Positions 21,533-29,121 of a DNA stretch of 32,967 nt are shown piece after piece. The notes under the pieces were generated by a model. The model did not search any database. It saw nothing but the letters and a program-made list of their open reading frames with translations, and was not told the origin of the DNA. Position 1 is the first letter of the stretch. Each line of letters begins with the position of its first letter. This DNA is from a virus: IMG/VR virus record IMGVR_UViG_3300017917_003781, positions 1-32,967 of that record; one strand, written 5' to 3'. The translations under genes and the position numbers were made by a program.

Positions 21533-22865
21533 TAAAACTCCATTGTGTTCGAGCATATCCTACATAAACAGTATTTTTAAGCCAGGATACAGTGGCTATA
21601 ATAAAATTCCATCGGTCTTTTGTCTTAATTGGCAACATAATACCACTGATATTAGACTCTACACTGTTTGCCACCGCATGTTGGCTGGTCAAGGTGTCAA
21701 AGTCTTGCTTGCGGCTTTGTTTAAATTTTCCAGTACCGTCATTTATCCAAACTTGATTGCCGCTGTCTGTTTGGTTGGTATTCATCAACCAAATGTCTGG
21801 ATGGCCGTCACCATTAAAGTCAATAACCTTGGGAGTATAACTTGCCAGGGCACCTTTATTGTATCCTGTCATGCTGGTATCTGTTGCATCACTAAACACA
21901 TAACCGCCAAGATTGTAGTAGATTTGTACCATGCTTTGACTGCCTAGCACTCTGGTCACAGCATTGTCAAACAAATAACTTATCACTATCACATCTTTGC
22001 GACCGTCACCGTTCACATCCACAATTTGACAACTGACATCATGACTTCTATTCACCGCATCATCTGTGTTGTTTTTGTCAAAATATGGCACTGGCAAAGC
22101 ACTTTGGTATATGGGCTCCATTTTGCTGTTTATTTTGTAGATAAGTTGACTGGCGTGCAAGCCAACTTGGTCAGTCAGCACCACTTGCGGAGCACCTGAT
22201 CCATCTAAATCACCGGCACACACTCCTGACCCAGCAAACGGATAGTTGATGGTACGAAAGGTGTCTTTGGCTCTGTAAGTGAATCCATTGGATTGGTTGT
22301 TAATCCACATTTCACCGTTGCTGTTGATCACGTCCAGCCAACCATCCTGGTTCACATCCAGCACGGTGGTTCCGTGATTCCAAGTTAGTCCATCTAAATC
22401 TATTCGTTGATGACTCTGTCCAGGTCTGGAGAAAAACACCACTGATGCGTTATTTTCTAACAGATTAGGACCATCAGTAAATCCTGGAAAGAAAATATCA
22501 TCTATGCCGTCGTGGTTGAAGTCAGCCACTTGGGGATAATTAACTGACCACGCAAACTCACTGCCCAACACATCTGCGGTGGCATCTGTTGCTGTACCTG
22601 TACTAGGCAATTTATAGATTTTTACAGTGGATGTTGGAGAACTATTTGCCAGCCAACCACTCACTATCACATAACTTTCGCCTGTGGTATCAAACTTTCC
22701 AGCAGTTAGACTGGGCACATAAACACTAGATGTAGATATTGTGCCAGCGGCTACAAGTATAGCATTAACTGGTGTGTTGTCATTGGCGCTTGAGCCTCCG
22801 CCGCCGCCACCTCCACCACAACCTGTTAGAGCCACTGCCAGTGCAGGGATTACAAGTTTCCACAT
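21525..22865 (-). CDS. Surface lipoprotein with FG-GAP/VCBS calcium-binding repeats
   Basis: 446 residues. The signal peptide ends at the lipobox LTGC (Cys16), followed by a run of eight glycines as a flexible tether. The rest is a likely beta-propeller with DxNxDG-type motifs at about 115-123 (DFNHDGIDD), 170-178 (DVNQDGWLD), 219-, 283-291 (DVNGDGRKD) and 349-357 (DFNGDGHPD), typical of FG-GAP/integrin-like repeats that bind calcium. GGAG lies 6 nt upstream of the ATG. It is likely displayed on the outer membrane of the infected cell, possibly to block superinfection or mediate adhesion; a virion role is less likely for a lipoprotein. Confidence 0.85.
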   Translation of the reverse strand: MWKLVIPALAVALTGCGGGGGGGGSSANDNTPVNAILVAAGTISTSSVYVPSLTAGKFDTTGESYVIVSGWLANSSPTSTVKIYKLPSTGTATDATADVLGSEFAWSVNYPQVADFNHDGIDDIFFPGFTDGPNLLENNASVVFFSRPGQSHQRIDLDGLTWNHGTTVLDVNQDGWLDVINSNGEMWINNQSNGFTYRAKDTFRTINYPFAGSGVCAGDLDGSGAPQVVLTDQVGLHASQLIYKINSKMEPIYQSALPVPYFDKNNTDDAVNRSHDVSCQIVDVNGDGRKDVIVISYLFDNAVTRVLGSQSMVQIYYNLGGYVFSDATDTSMTGYNKGALASYTPKVIDFNGDGHPDIWLMNTNQTDSGNQVWINDGTGKFKQSRKQDFDTLTSQHAVANSVESNISGIMLPIKTKDRWNFIIATVSWLKNTVYVGYARTQWSFNE

Positions 22866-22878
22866 AGGAATCTCCTAG

Positions 22879-23106
22879 TTATTCAAACCATTTGATAAGT
22901 GTATTCATCGCTTCTACCAACTGCGTGTTCTTTGCCACATCCTCAGGATGCAGCCAATAACCAGCAGGGTTGGTTTCTGTCTTGGGATTCTTTTTCCACT
23001 CACTGAGTTCTTTTTTGAGATAGTTACGATGCTCTTTCAAGGTCAGCAAAGTAATACGATCAGCAGTCTCGCCGTCGATGGTAATGGGTCCAATTCGTTT
23101 ACTCAT
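22879..23106 (-). CDS. Small protein, unknown
   Basis: 75 residues, mostly helical and basic, with RITLLTLKEHRNYLKKELSEW in the middle. Its ATG overlaps the upstream stop as TAATG, and the lipoprotein gene follows after 13 nt. No family recognised. Confidence 0.6.
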   Translation of the reverse strand: MSKRIGPITIDGETADRITLLTLKEHRNYLKKELSEWKKNPKTETNPAGYWLHPEDVAKNTQLVEAMNTLIKWFE

Positions 23107-23513
23107 TAATATGTCCTATCCACTTTGATATTGGTCAGTCCAGCAACCATTTGGAACTTGTCCCAAGCGTCTTTCGCCGCGGGGTTGCGTTCCAGTTCTT
23201 CGTCAGGCAAGATAGTTTCCAACCAGTATTCAGATCTGCGATACGGACGAGATCCAAACTTGCGTGGTTGGTGGAACTTGCCCAAGTCCCACAAAGCAAG
23301 ACTGACTGATCGATAGTGATCCTCATCCTCATTCTGGCAAGCCCGCCACTCAGGGTTTGATCCAAAGCGATAGCCTTTCCAGATGTCCGACCATTGTTCA
23401 TCGTCATGCGGATCGAAGTCTGTGCGAGAGATCAACACCAACACATCGTCGATGTCCACACGACCTTCCACAATGTCTCGAACACATCGACTATAACTCA
23501 ATCCAATTTTCAT
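23106..23513 (-). CDS. Phage protein, unknown
   Basis: 135 residues, acidic and Trp-rich. Begins MKIGLSYSRCVRDIVEG, with a YRFGSNPEWRACQNEDEDHYR stretch and a YWLETILPDEE segment. Its ATG overlaps the ligase stop as ATGA and its stop overlaps the next start as TAATG, so translation is tightly linked to DNA ligase. No catalytic motif seen. Confidence 0.6.
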   Translation of the reverse strand: MKIGLSYSRCVRDIVEGRVDIDDVLVLISRTDFDPHDDEQWSDIWKGYRFGSNPEWRACQNEDEDHYRSVSLALWDLGKFHQPRKFGSRPYRRSEYWLETILPDEELERNPAAKDAWDKFQMVAGLTNIKVDRTY

Positions 23514-24883
23514 ACTTTTTCGCCTGCTTCAAAATCACGGAATCTCAAGAACCGGGGGAATCGGAGGCTGTATGTTCCGTCTTGGTTTTGGGTGACTGCG
23601 TCTGCTTGGACTTCAACCAAGTGACCAAGCAACTGATCCCTACTGGCCCAATACTCATCACGAAGAGTATCACTAAACCCACTGCCAACATTAACGCGAA
23701 TTCTACGGTCATTGTCATCTCCTTCACAAATTATAGCACCCAAGCGGTTTTTGTTCCTACCAGTTCCTTCTTCAAATCCCACAATGCTGAGATCAACTGA
23801 GATGGTGGGCTTCCATTTCATCCAGAAGTCGGACCGCTTGCACTGGTAAGGTGCATCCATGCTCTTGATCATGATGCCTTCGAAGCCACCTTCTACAGCG
23901 GCTTCCGCATAGCGTTGCATGATGTCATGTCCTTCTGCTGTGTCCAAATCCACTTCCAATCCGGGCATGATGCGCAAACAGTTGGTTTGCTCCAGGCCAG
24001 CACGAGCCGATTCCAACCATTCTAAACGTTTGTATTGCTGAACATTCCAGTGCCCTTCTTGAAAAGCATCAAGTGGAATGATATCAAAAATGTGATACAC
24101 CATGCCTGTGGTTTCAGCATTGCTTTTGCGATGTGCTTGGCGCATGAGTTGTTGAAAACTCTCGCCCACAATCTCACCGTCCAGCACATAATGTCCGCCT
24201 GTGCCACGACCGTGTTGAAAGTGCTTGCGAGCATCTTCAATGGCATCAGCAATCTGCGGAAAGTTTTCAAACTCTTTGCCATTGCGGCTGTACAGTGTGA
24301 CATTGGCGCCACTTACCACTGCCAACACACGCACGCCATCTAACTTGCACTCCAGGCGCTTGATACCCTTTAGTTTCTTGGGCTGATCTGTGGAGTCCTG
24401 TGCTAACTGACACGAGAAAATTGGAATGCGATAATCAGTCTTGCCCACAACCTTGTTGATGGTTTTTTCGGAGATGCCACACCGCAGGTCCTTGATCAGC
24501 ACACGTCGAGCCAGCCCGTTCCACTCTTCAGAGTCAAACTGCTGACTCATTTGCTCAATGGTTTCTCTTGCACGATTGCCAGTGATGTATCTGGTGCGCA
24601 GGGCTTCTAACATGGCCCAGAACTGTGTCCAAGGATTGTCACGGCCGGTAAGTCCTTCAGTCTCTGGCACTTGCCGGATGCCAAATACATAGAATGGATT
24701 GTAGGCTTGATAGCAGTTGAACAAAAAACACTGAGCATCGGCACTGCCCAACTTTGCGGCCATCAGGGCTTTTTCAATCACCTTCTCTTTGTGAATGCGA
24801 CTGTCTGAACTTTCAAGATCACGTATCCAGCCTGCGGCCACTACACCCTCGAATCTTTCATTGCTGTAATCAATTTCATCCAT
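23510..24883 (-). CDS. ATP-dependent DNA ligase (T4 gp30-like)
   Basis: 457 residues, similar to T4 ligase (487). An N-terminal helical part (1-150) includes LIKDLRCGISEKTINKV. The nucleotidyltransferase core has motif I ECKLDGVR (adenylated Lys180), motif III-like DGEIVG, motif IV EGIMIK and motif V WMKWKP. A C-terminal OB-fold follows. The enzyme seals nicks in phage DNA replication and repair using ATP. It lies 12 nt behind the MGLDMYAY gene and is coupled downstream by ATGA. Confidence 0.93.
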   Translation of the reverse strand: MDEIDYSNERFEGVVAAGWIRDLESSDSRIHKEKVIEKALMAAKLGSADAQCFLFNCYQAYNPFYVFGIRQVPETEGLTGRDNPWTQFWAMLEALRTRYITGNRARETIEQMSQQFDSEEWNGLARRVLIKDLRCGISEKTINKVVGKTDYRIPIFSCQLAQDSTDQPKKLKGIKRLECKLDGVRVLAVVSGANVTLYSRNGKEFENFPQIADAIEDARKHFQHGRGTGGHYVLDGEIVGESFQQLMRQAHRKSNAETTGMVYHIFDIIPLDAFQEGHWNVQQYKRLEWLESARAGLEQTNCLRIMPGLEVDLDTAEGHDIMQRYAEAAVEGGFEGIMIKSMDAPYQCKRSDFWMKWKPTISVDLSIVGFEEGTGRNKNRLGAIICEGDDNDRRIRVNVGSGFSDTLRDEYWASRDQLLGHLVEVQADAVTQNQDGTYSLRFPRFLRFRDFEAGEKV

Positions 24884-24895
24884 ATACTTAATGCC

Positions 24896-25309
24896 TTACC
24901 ACGATGAGTTATAGAACACTTTCAAACCCATGAACATTTCTGCTCGAGCAGTTTTGATAAACGCCAGGTCCTGATCGTAGTAGTGCTGATCCGAATTGTT
25001 GCCAAAGAAGAATCCAGTTGTGGGCGGCAGTTGGCGTTTCTTAACTGCCTTTTCAAGTTCGTCCAAGTCCTCAGCAGTGAGTTCCATTTCAACGCCGTTA
25101 AAACTGTCATAACTTAATTTTTTTTGTTCTGCTAGAGTTTCCATCCAACCATGCAGGTTAGGATGTTTGCGCCAGTAGGCAATTTCACGTGGCTTGCTGA
25201 CATTTTTGTTCACATACTCTTTGGCATTTTCGTCCCACTCAGCACCTTCATAGTAGTCATGTTGCTGACCTTCACGAGTGGCCACATAGGCATACATATC
25301 AAGACCCAT
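24896..25309 (-). CDS. MGLDMY family phage protein
   Basis: 137 residues from the ATG at 25309, preceded by AAGGAG; an in-frame start 34 codons upstream lacks an SD. MGLDMYAYVA, IAYWRKHPNLHGWM, GVEMELTAEDLDELEKAV, LPPTTGFFFG and the C-terminal FYNSSW make up a pattern common to uncharacterised phage and bacterial proteins. Function unknown. It starts inside the previous 55-residue gene (11-nt overlap). Confidence 0.7.
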   Translation of the reverse strand: MGLDMYAYVATREGQQHDYYEGAEWDENAKEYVNKNVSKPREIAYWRKHPNLHGWMETLAEQKKLSYDSFNGVEMELTAEDLDELEKAVKKRQLPPTTGFFFGNNSDQHYYDQDLAFIKTARAEMFMGLKVFYNSSW

Positions 25310-25466
25310 TTTTTTCTCCTTGTTGATGACGATATTCGCGTTTGAGCCAATATTTGTATCTGTTGAAATATTCTTGCGGAGTTGCAGTTGGCTCATGGCC
25401 ATTCCATGCAAGGGATTCCTCTACATGCTGGAACCACATTTCCTTACACCAAATACGGAATTTCAT
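25299..25466 (-). CDS. Small phage protein (55 aa)
   Basis: Start at 25466 chosen for GGAG five bases upstream; it also overlaps the upstream stop as ATGA. Begins MKFRIWCKEMWFQHVEES and has a Tyr/Arg-rich C-terminal half. No function assigned. Confidence 0.55.
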   Translation of the reverse strand: MKFRIWCKEMWFQHVEESLAWNGHEPTATPQEYFNRYKYWLKREYRHQQGEKNGS

Positions 25467-25582
25467 AGCATCTCCCATGTGATGGCTCGGGGATTCAACG
25501 CTCGGCGGGCTTGCCAGTAAGGCAGTGCCCATGCCACATTGGATTCAACCACAATCAGTCGTTTGTTGAAATATACTTTCAT
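25463..25582 (-). CDS. Very small protein (39 aa)
   Basis: ATG at 25580-25582, TGA at 25463-25465. Sequence begins MKVYFNKRLIVVESNVAW. It overlaps the genes on both sides by ATGA, which is the main evidence that it is translated. Function unknown. Confidence 0.5.
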   Translation of the reverse strand: MKVYFNKRLIVVESNVAWALPYWQARRALNPRAITWEML

Positions 25583-25863
25583 ACTGCCTCCAACATGTTG
25601 GCAGGCACTTTCCATAAGCCCTGTGGAGTACGAACCGTCACATATTTGATAGCAATCTTGCTCACGGTGCCCGACATGGTCATGCCACGTTTGGTGCTGG
25701 TAAACTTTACCTGATCACCACAGGCAAACTGACGGATATTGTGTTTGCGTAAACTGGCCTTGGCAAATTTCACTGCGTCGATGATGCTGTCGAGTTCGGC
25801 GTTTGTAAACTCGCCAAACATGATCTTAGAGTTAACTTGCTGGATTGTGCTAAGTCTTTCCAT
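25579..25863 (-). CDS. Small protein with KOW/SH3-like C-terminal half, unknown
   Basis: 94 residues. The first half is helical (MFGEFTNAELDSIIDAVKFAK). The second half looks like a small beta barrel with a GDQVKFTS...GMTMSGTVSKI...KYVTV pattern resembling SH3/KOW folds that bind RNA or protein. AAGGAG precedes the ATG, and it is driven by the promoter at 25895-25923 with a ~25-nt leader. It heads a long operon that includes DNA ligase. Confidence 0.65.
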   Translation of the reverse strand: MERLSTIQQVNSKIMFGEFTNAELDSIIDAVKFAKASLRKHNIRQFACGDQVKFTSTKRGMTMSGTVSKIAIKYVTVRTPQGLWKVPANMLEAV

Positions 25864-25890
25864 TTCGGGCTCCTTTGTTGCTTACTATGC

Positions 25891-26019
25891 CTAAATTATA
25901 GCAAAAACGGCTTTTCTGGTCAACCAAAATAATAACCCTACAATCACTAGGACTTCTACTACCGTAAAATTAGTACGATAGTAGTATTTCTGTATTTGGC
26001 GTTGTATTTTGGTCCACAT
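25891..26019 (-). CDS. Tiny membrane protein (42 aa), leaderless mRNA candidate
   Basis: ATG at 26017-26019, TAG at 25891-25893. MWTKIQRQIQKYYYRTNFTV leads into a membrane helix (about 20-34, VVEVLVIVGLLFW) and a basic end. The promoter at 26026-26054 places +1 exactly on the ATG, so it has no leader or SD. The next promoter (25895-25923) is embedded in its 3' end. Function unknown. Confidence 0.5.
   Translation of the reverse strand: MWTKIQRQIQKYYYRTNFTVVEVLVIVGLLFWLTRKAVFAII
25895..25923 (-). promoter_or_regulatory. Early-type sigma70 promoter of the ligase operon
   Basis: TTGACC, 17-nt spacer ending TTTTTGC, TATAAT. A member of the family also found at 3106 and 26026, here with a normal leader and SD. 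Confidence 0.85.
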
Positions 26020-26025
26020 GCGCCG

Positions 26026-26054
26026 ATTATAGCAAATAGGGCATTATTGGTCAA
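26026..26054 (-). promoter_or_regulatory. Early-type sigma70 promoter of the 42-aa gene
   Basis: TTGACC, 17-nt spacer ending ATTTGC, TATAAT, then 6 nt to the ATG. Identical geometry to the promoter at 3106-3134. Confidence 0.85.
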
Positions 26055-26072
26055 CCAGCAAAAATGTATACT

Positions 26073-28097
26073 TTAGTATACAGGAGTCACAGCAGGCACA
26101 GGAGTCACTGCTAGGGTAGCACTGGGGGTGGTATTGAGGTCCAATCTTGCGGCACCAAGCACTTGATTGTTTTGGCCCTCACGTAAGGCGCCCACAATGG
26201 CCTGGCCACCAATAATGCTGGTGTTGGCCACTTGTTCAAGAAAGTATGCAGGACCACAGGAATCGGTTTGGGTGCCATATAATGGAAGTTGTTGAACAAA
26301 GCCCATGGTACTCACACGCTCGCCGGCTTGAAGATTGGTGTAGTCAATACCAGCGTATGTTTGATAAGTTTTTTCTGTGCTGAGTACATTGCCAATTACC
26401 GACCATGCTGTATTCAATGCTGTTACATTGGCCACGACTTGAGCGTTAGCATTGTTGTAAATATTTGTAATGTTGCCATTGGCTCTGGTAATGTTAGTAA
26501 CTACCACTGTGGCGTTGGCTGCGCCAGCAATTGCCACATAAGCAGAATTGATGTTGGCAATGTTACTGGCATCCAACGTCACAATATTGGCCATGGCAGA
26601 TGTTGCTACAGCCAGTTGGGCCGCAATATTACTGCTATCAATTGCTGTACCTATAACATCACAAGTAGTAATAGTACCATCAGGGCCAGTACCTGTGGCT
26701 ACATTACTGGAATAGAAACTGGCCACTGACGAATCTATGGCTGTGGTCTGTGCTTGAATTAATGGCAATCCACTCATGGTATTGAGTCCACTAATGGTTG
26801 TGGGTAACCAGTAATTGGTGTCGATAATGTTGGTACCAGCAGGCACATCTTGTTGAGCACGATAAAAAACTGTGGTCGGACTCAATTGTGCCAGGCCATT
26901 TACTGCTGGTGCATTGGCAACCACAGCATTGGCCAAATAGGCTTTATTGATATCCCAGGGTGTTCTTGGCGTGGTATTGATTGTGGCAGACAATGCAGGT
27001 AAGGTGCTGTTGGTAATATTAGTTATTTGTTCAAACGCCACTTGCACCGCTTTGTTGGCCACTGCTTGTGCTGGTGGTATTACTTTGCTTAGATCTTCAC
27101 AACCGTTGGGTGATGCTAGATATGCTGACACATTGTCAGATAGATTCATGTTTACGGAACCGTCTGTACCATACACTGGCACTGGACCTTCTGGAGTGGG
27201 TGTCTGTAATGTGGTGTAACTGTTTGGAAATATCTTGGTTTGGTCCAGCAGGTCTGCCATTGAAGTTATACCAGGAGTTGTCACTTGCAGTATACTTAAT
27301 ACCTGTTGCAAGTCAGTGCCAGTCACATTGGCCATACCTTGATAAGCCAATCGTTGTAACCGCAAATATTCATTGTCTGAAACTGTGCCAGGTCCTGCCA
27401 ATAATGTTTGTATTTCTTTGGTTGAAAGTCCTGCAGCCAACAGTGGTGTTTGCACAGGGCCAAACACTCCTCCGACCATGTTACCTTCAGCGGCCAATTG
27501 ACGCAACAGTCCAGCCGGTGTGCCATACAATTTGAGATCGTTCAAGTTGCTCAAATTACCTTGGTTGGCCAAGTCAATGGAAAAATTACCAAAATCTGGA
27601 TTGACATCACTAATGCTATTTGTGGTCAGGGCATCCATGTTGGTAAAAGTAGGACCGAGATATGTTTGAGCGTTAACTGCACTATTGATATATTGGTTTG
27701 TAGTATTAATGTAACCTTGCACAGCCATGAAGCCTTGCGAAAAACGACCTGCGTCACTGTTGCCCAAATAGTTGTTGCCAGTCTGCTGGATCAGTCCAGC
27801 AAATCCTGCAGGTGTGGTTGTTACTGGAGTTAGATTGGTAAATGCAGCAGGAATGCTGTCGCCCAGCGCGGGTATGGTTGTATTACCAATTGTCATCAAT
27901 GAAGATAGTGTTGTGGCATTAGCAAATGATGCCGCAGTGTAGTTGGCCACAGCAGTGAGAAAATTAGCAACAGGAGAGGCAGCATTGAATGTTGCAATAG
28001 CAGTGGTCAATGCAGATGGCAATGGATTTATGCCAGTGTTATTCAGTAAGGCTGACGCCGCTGTCAACTGCAATGGAGTTAAAACACCTTGTGCCAT
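26073..28097 (-). CDS. Virion/tail protein with carbohydrate-binding-like module
   Basis: 674 residues, rich in Asn, Thr, Ala and Gly, with few charges, as in virion proteins. The N-terminal 250 residues (…GYINTTNQYINSAVNAQTYLG…, LANQGNLSNLNDL) resemble proteins next to the PAAR spike in T4-type phages. At about 379-432 a TPWDINKAY...FYRAQQDVPAGTNIIDTNYW stretch looks like a CBM5/12-type module common in tail fibres. The rest (450-640) is a repetitive Ala/Asn/Ile helix or beta-rich region. Overlaps the PAAR gene as TAATG, so it probably belongs to the baseplate or tail tip; receptor binding is a guess. Confidence 0.65.
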   Translation of the reverse strand: MAQGVLTPLQLTAASALLNNTGINPLPSALTTAIATFNAASPVANFLTAVANYTAASFANATTLSSLMTIGNTTIPALGDSIPAAFTNLTPVTTTPAGFAGLIQQTGNNYLGNSDAGRFSQGFMAVQGYINTTNQYINSAVNAQTYLGPTFTNMDALTTNSISDVNPDFGNFSIDLANQGNLSNLNDLKLYGTPAGLLRQLAAEGNMVGGVFGPVQTPLLAAGLSTKEIQTLLAGPGTVSDNEYLRLQRLAYQGMANVTGTDLQQVLSILQVTTPGITSMADLLDQTKIFPNSYTTLQTPTPEGPVPVYGTDGSVNMNLSDNVSAYLASPNGCEDLSKVIPPAQAVANKAVQVAFEQITNITNSTLPALSATINTTPRTPWDINKAYLANAVVANAPAVNGLAQLSPTTVFYRAQQDVPAGTNIIDTNYWLPTTISGLNTMSGLPLIQAQTTAIDSSVASFYSSNVATGTGPDGTITTCDVIGTAIDSSNIAAQLAVATSAMANIVTLDASNIANINSAYVAIAGAANATVVVTNITRANGNITNIYNNANAQVVANVTALNTAWSVIGNVLSTEKTYQTYAGIDYTNLQAGERVSTMGFVQQLPLYGTQTDSCGPAYFLEQVANTSIIGGQAIVGALREGQNNQVLGAARLDLNTTPSATLAVTPVPAVTPVY

Positions 28098-28390
28098 TAT
28101 GCCGCCACTCCAACATTGCTTGATCCGCCTGATCTAGCATGACCGCAAGTGTCAACATCACCAGTCAATACCATGGCAATACCATTTGCTCTTACTGTGG
28201 TTGAGGACCCAACAGTTGTGGCATAACAATGAATAGGAGGGCATCCTCTACGCCCGCAACAGGGATGTGGAGATACAGAGTCGCCGCTCAGCGATACAGA
28301 ACGACCATTAATGCGCACATTTGGACTTCCGGGTCCGGTGATTACTCCACCGGCTCCGTTTGCATCACCTACTCGTTGTATTCCTGCCAT
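28097..28390 (-). CDS. PAAR-repeat spike-tip protein (gp5.4-like)
   Basis: 97 residues, Gly-rich, with the PAAR-type pattern (…GAGGVITGPGSPNVRINGRSVSLSGDSVSPHPCC…, then VGSSTTVRANGIAMVLTGDVDTCGH…). PAAR proteins form a sharp metal-stabilised cone on the baseplate spike and pierce the outer membrane. His and Cys residues that could hold the metal are visible. It is coupled to the 674-residue virion gene. Confidence 0.85.
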   Translation of the reverse strand: MAGIQRVGDANGAGGVITGPGSPNVRINGRSVSLSGDSVSPHPCCGRRGCPPIHCYATTVGSSTTVRANGIAMVLTGDVDTCGHARSGGSSNVGVAA

Positions 28391-28391
28391 T

Positions 28392-28685
28392 TTATCCCAC
28401 TAATATTTTCTTTTCTGGCACCTTGATGCCTGTGGTTGCTTCAATGTATTTCATACGCACATTTTCGTCTGTTAACGAAGAGATAGCAACACAGTTCATA
28501 TTTAGCCGGGGATTTTTTTCAGGATCTGCGGTAAACAGGCTGGGCACAAGTCCCATGCCTTGAGGGCCGGGGGCCACACTTACAGGGTCCTGTAGCATGG
28601 CATAGCCTTCGCCGGCTTCTGTCACCTTGGCGATCATTTCTTCGCCAGAATTCAATTTGAATGTGTAAACTTTTCCAATTTCCAT
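28392..28685 (-). CDS. Small SH3/Sm-like phage protein, unknown
   Basis: 97 residues. The start MEIGKVYTFKLNSGEEMIAKVTEAGEGYAMLQDPVSV suggests a small beta barrel (SH3 or Sm-like). Such small proteins occur in T4-type phages near nrd or tail genes; function unknown. It overlaps glutaredoxin as TAATG and is 1 nt from the PAAR start. Confidence 0.6.
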   Translation of the reverse strand: MEIGKVYTFKLNSGEEMIAKVTEAGEGYAMLQDPVSVAPGPQGMGLVPSLFTADPEKNPRLNMNCVAISSLTDENVRMKYIEATTGIKVPEKKILVG

Positions 28686-28915
28686 TATTTGCTTTCTGTT
28701 AGTTTTGTTCTGAGTTCAGTGAACCCGCCTACCAGTTGATCGTCTAAAAAGATCTGTGGTACTGTGCGAGCATTTGGTACTGCTTCTAGTAGTTGTTCCT
28801 TGGTCCAGCCATGCTGGATGTTGCGTTCTTCAAATTCAATATTGCGTGATTTGAGCAAAGCCTTGGCTTGGTCGCAGTAGGGGCATTGGTCTTTGGACCA
28901 TACAATTGCTTTCAT
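28685..28915 (-). CDS. Glutaredoxin
   Basis: 76 residues, typical glutaredoxin length. The active site CPYC (Cys11, Cys14), the cis-Pro TVPQIF and GGFTEL (glutathione-binding) segments are all present. It would reduce the phage ribonucleotide reductase with host glutathione, as in T4. It lies between nrdB and the tail genes, joined by ATGA and TAATG overlaps. Confidence 0.92.
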   Translation of the reverse strand: MKAIVWSKDQCPYCDQAKALLKSRNIEFEERNIQHGWTKEQLLEAVPNARTVPQIFLDDQLVGGFTELRTKLTESK

Positions 28916-29121
28916 TTTAGTTTTCCTTTTAGTCTGTAAAGTGTGTGTTCGTGGCGATGATTCCAGATTCTAATAACTACTGGATCGCCGGGCCCTGTGA
29001 TAAAATTAGTGCCACGAACGTGACGTCCCCATATCCATCTACCACTGAGATCACAACGACGGGGGATCAATGCGAATGTTTCCTTCCATTCCGCACGTTC
29101 ATAATACCATTCACTCATCAT
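28912..29121 (-). CDS. Small conserved-looking phage protein
   Basis: 69 residues (or 68 from the second Met). Shows RRCDLSGRWIWG, GTNFITGPGDPVV and HRHEHTLYRLKG, a rigid pattern I associate with short T4-type phage proteins without a known role. Starts at the nrdB stop and overlaps glutaredoxin, both as ATGA. Confidence 0.6.
   Translation of the reverse strand: MMSEWYYERAEWKETFALIPRRCDLSGRWIWGRHVRGTNFITGPGDPVVIRIWNHRHEHTLYRLKGKLK

Noticed and set aside
26289-27833. Long plus-strand frames opposite the 674-residue virion gene
   Set aside because: They mirror the low-complexity Asn/Thr/Ala coding sequence, have no SD or protein-like pattern, and are antisense shadows.
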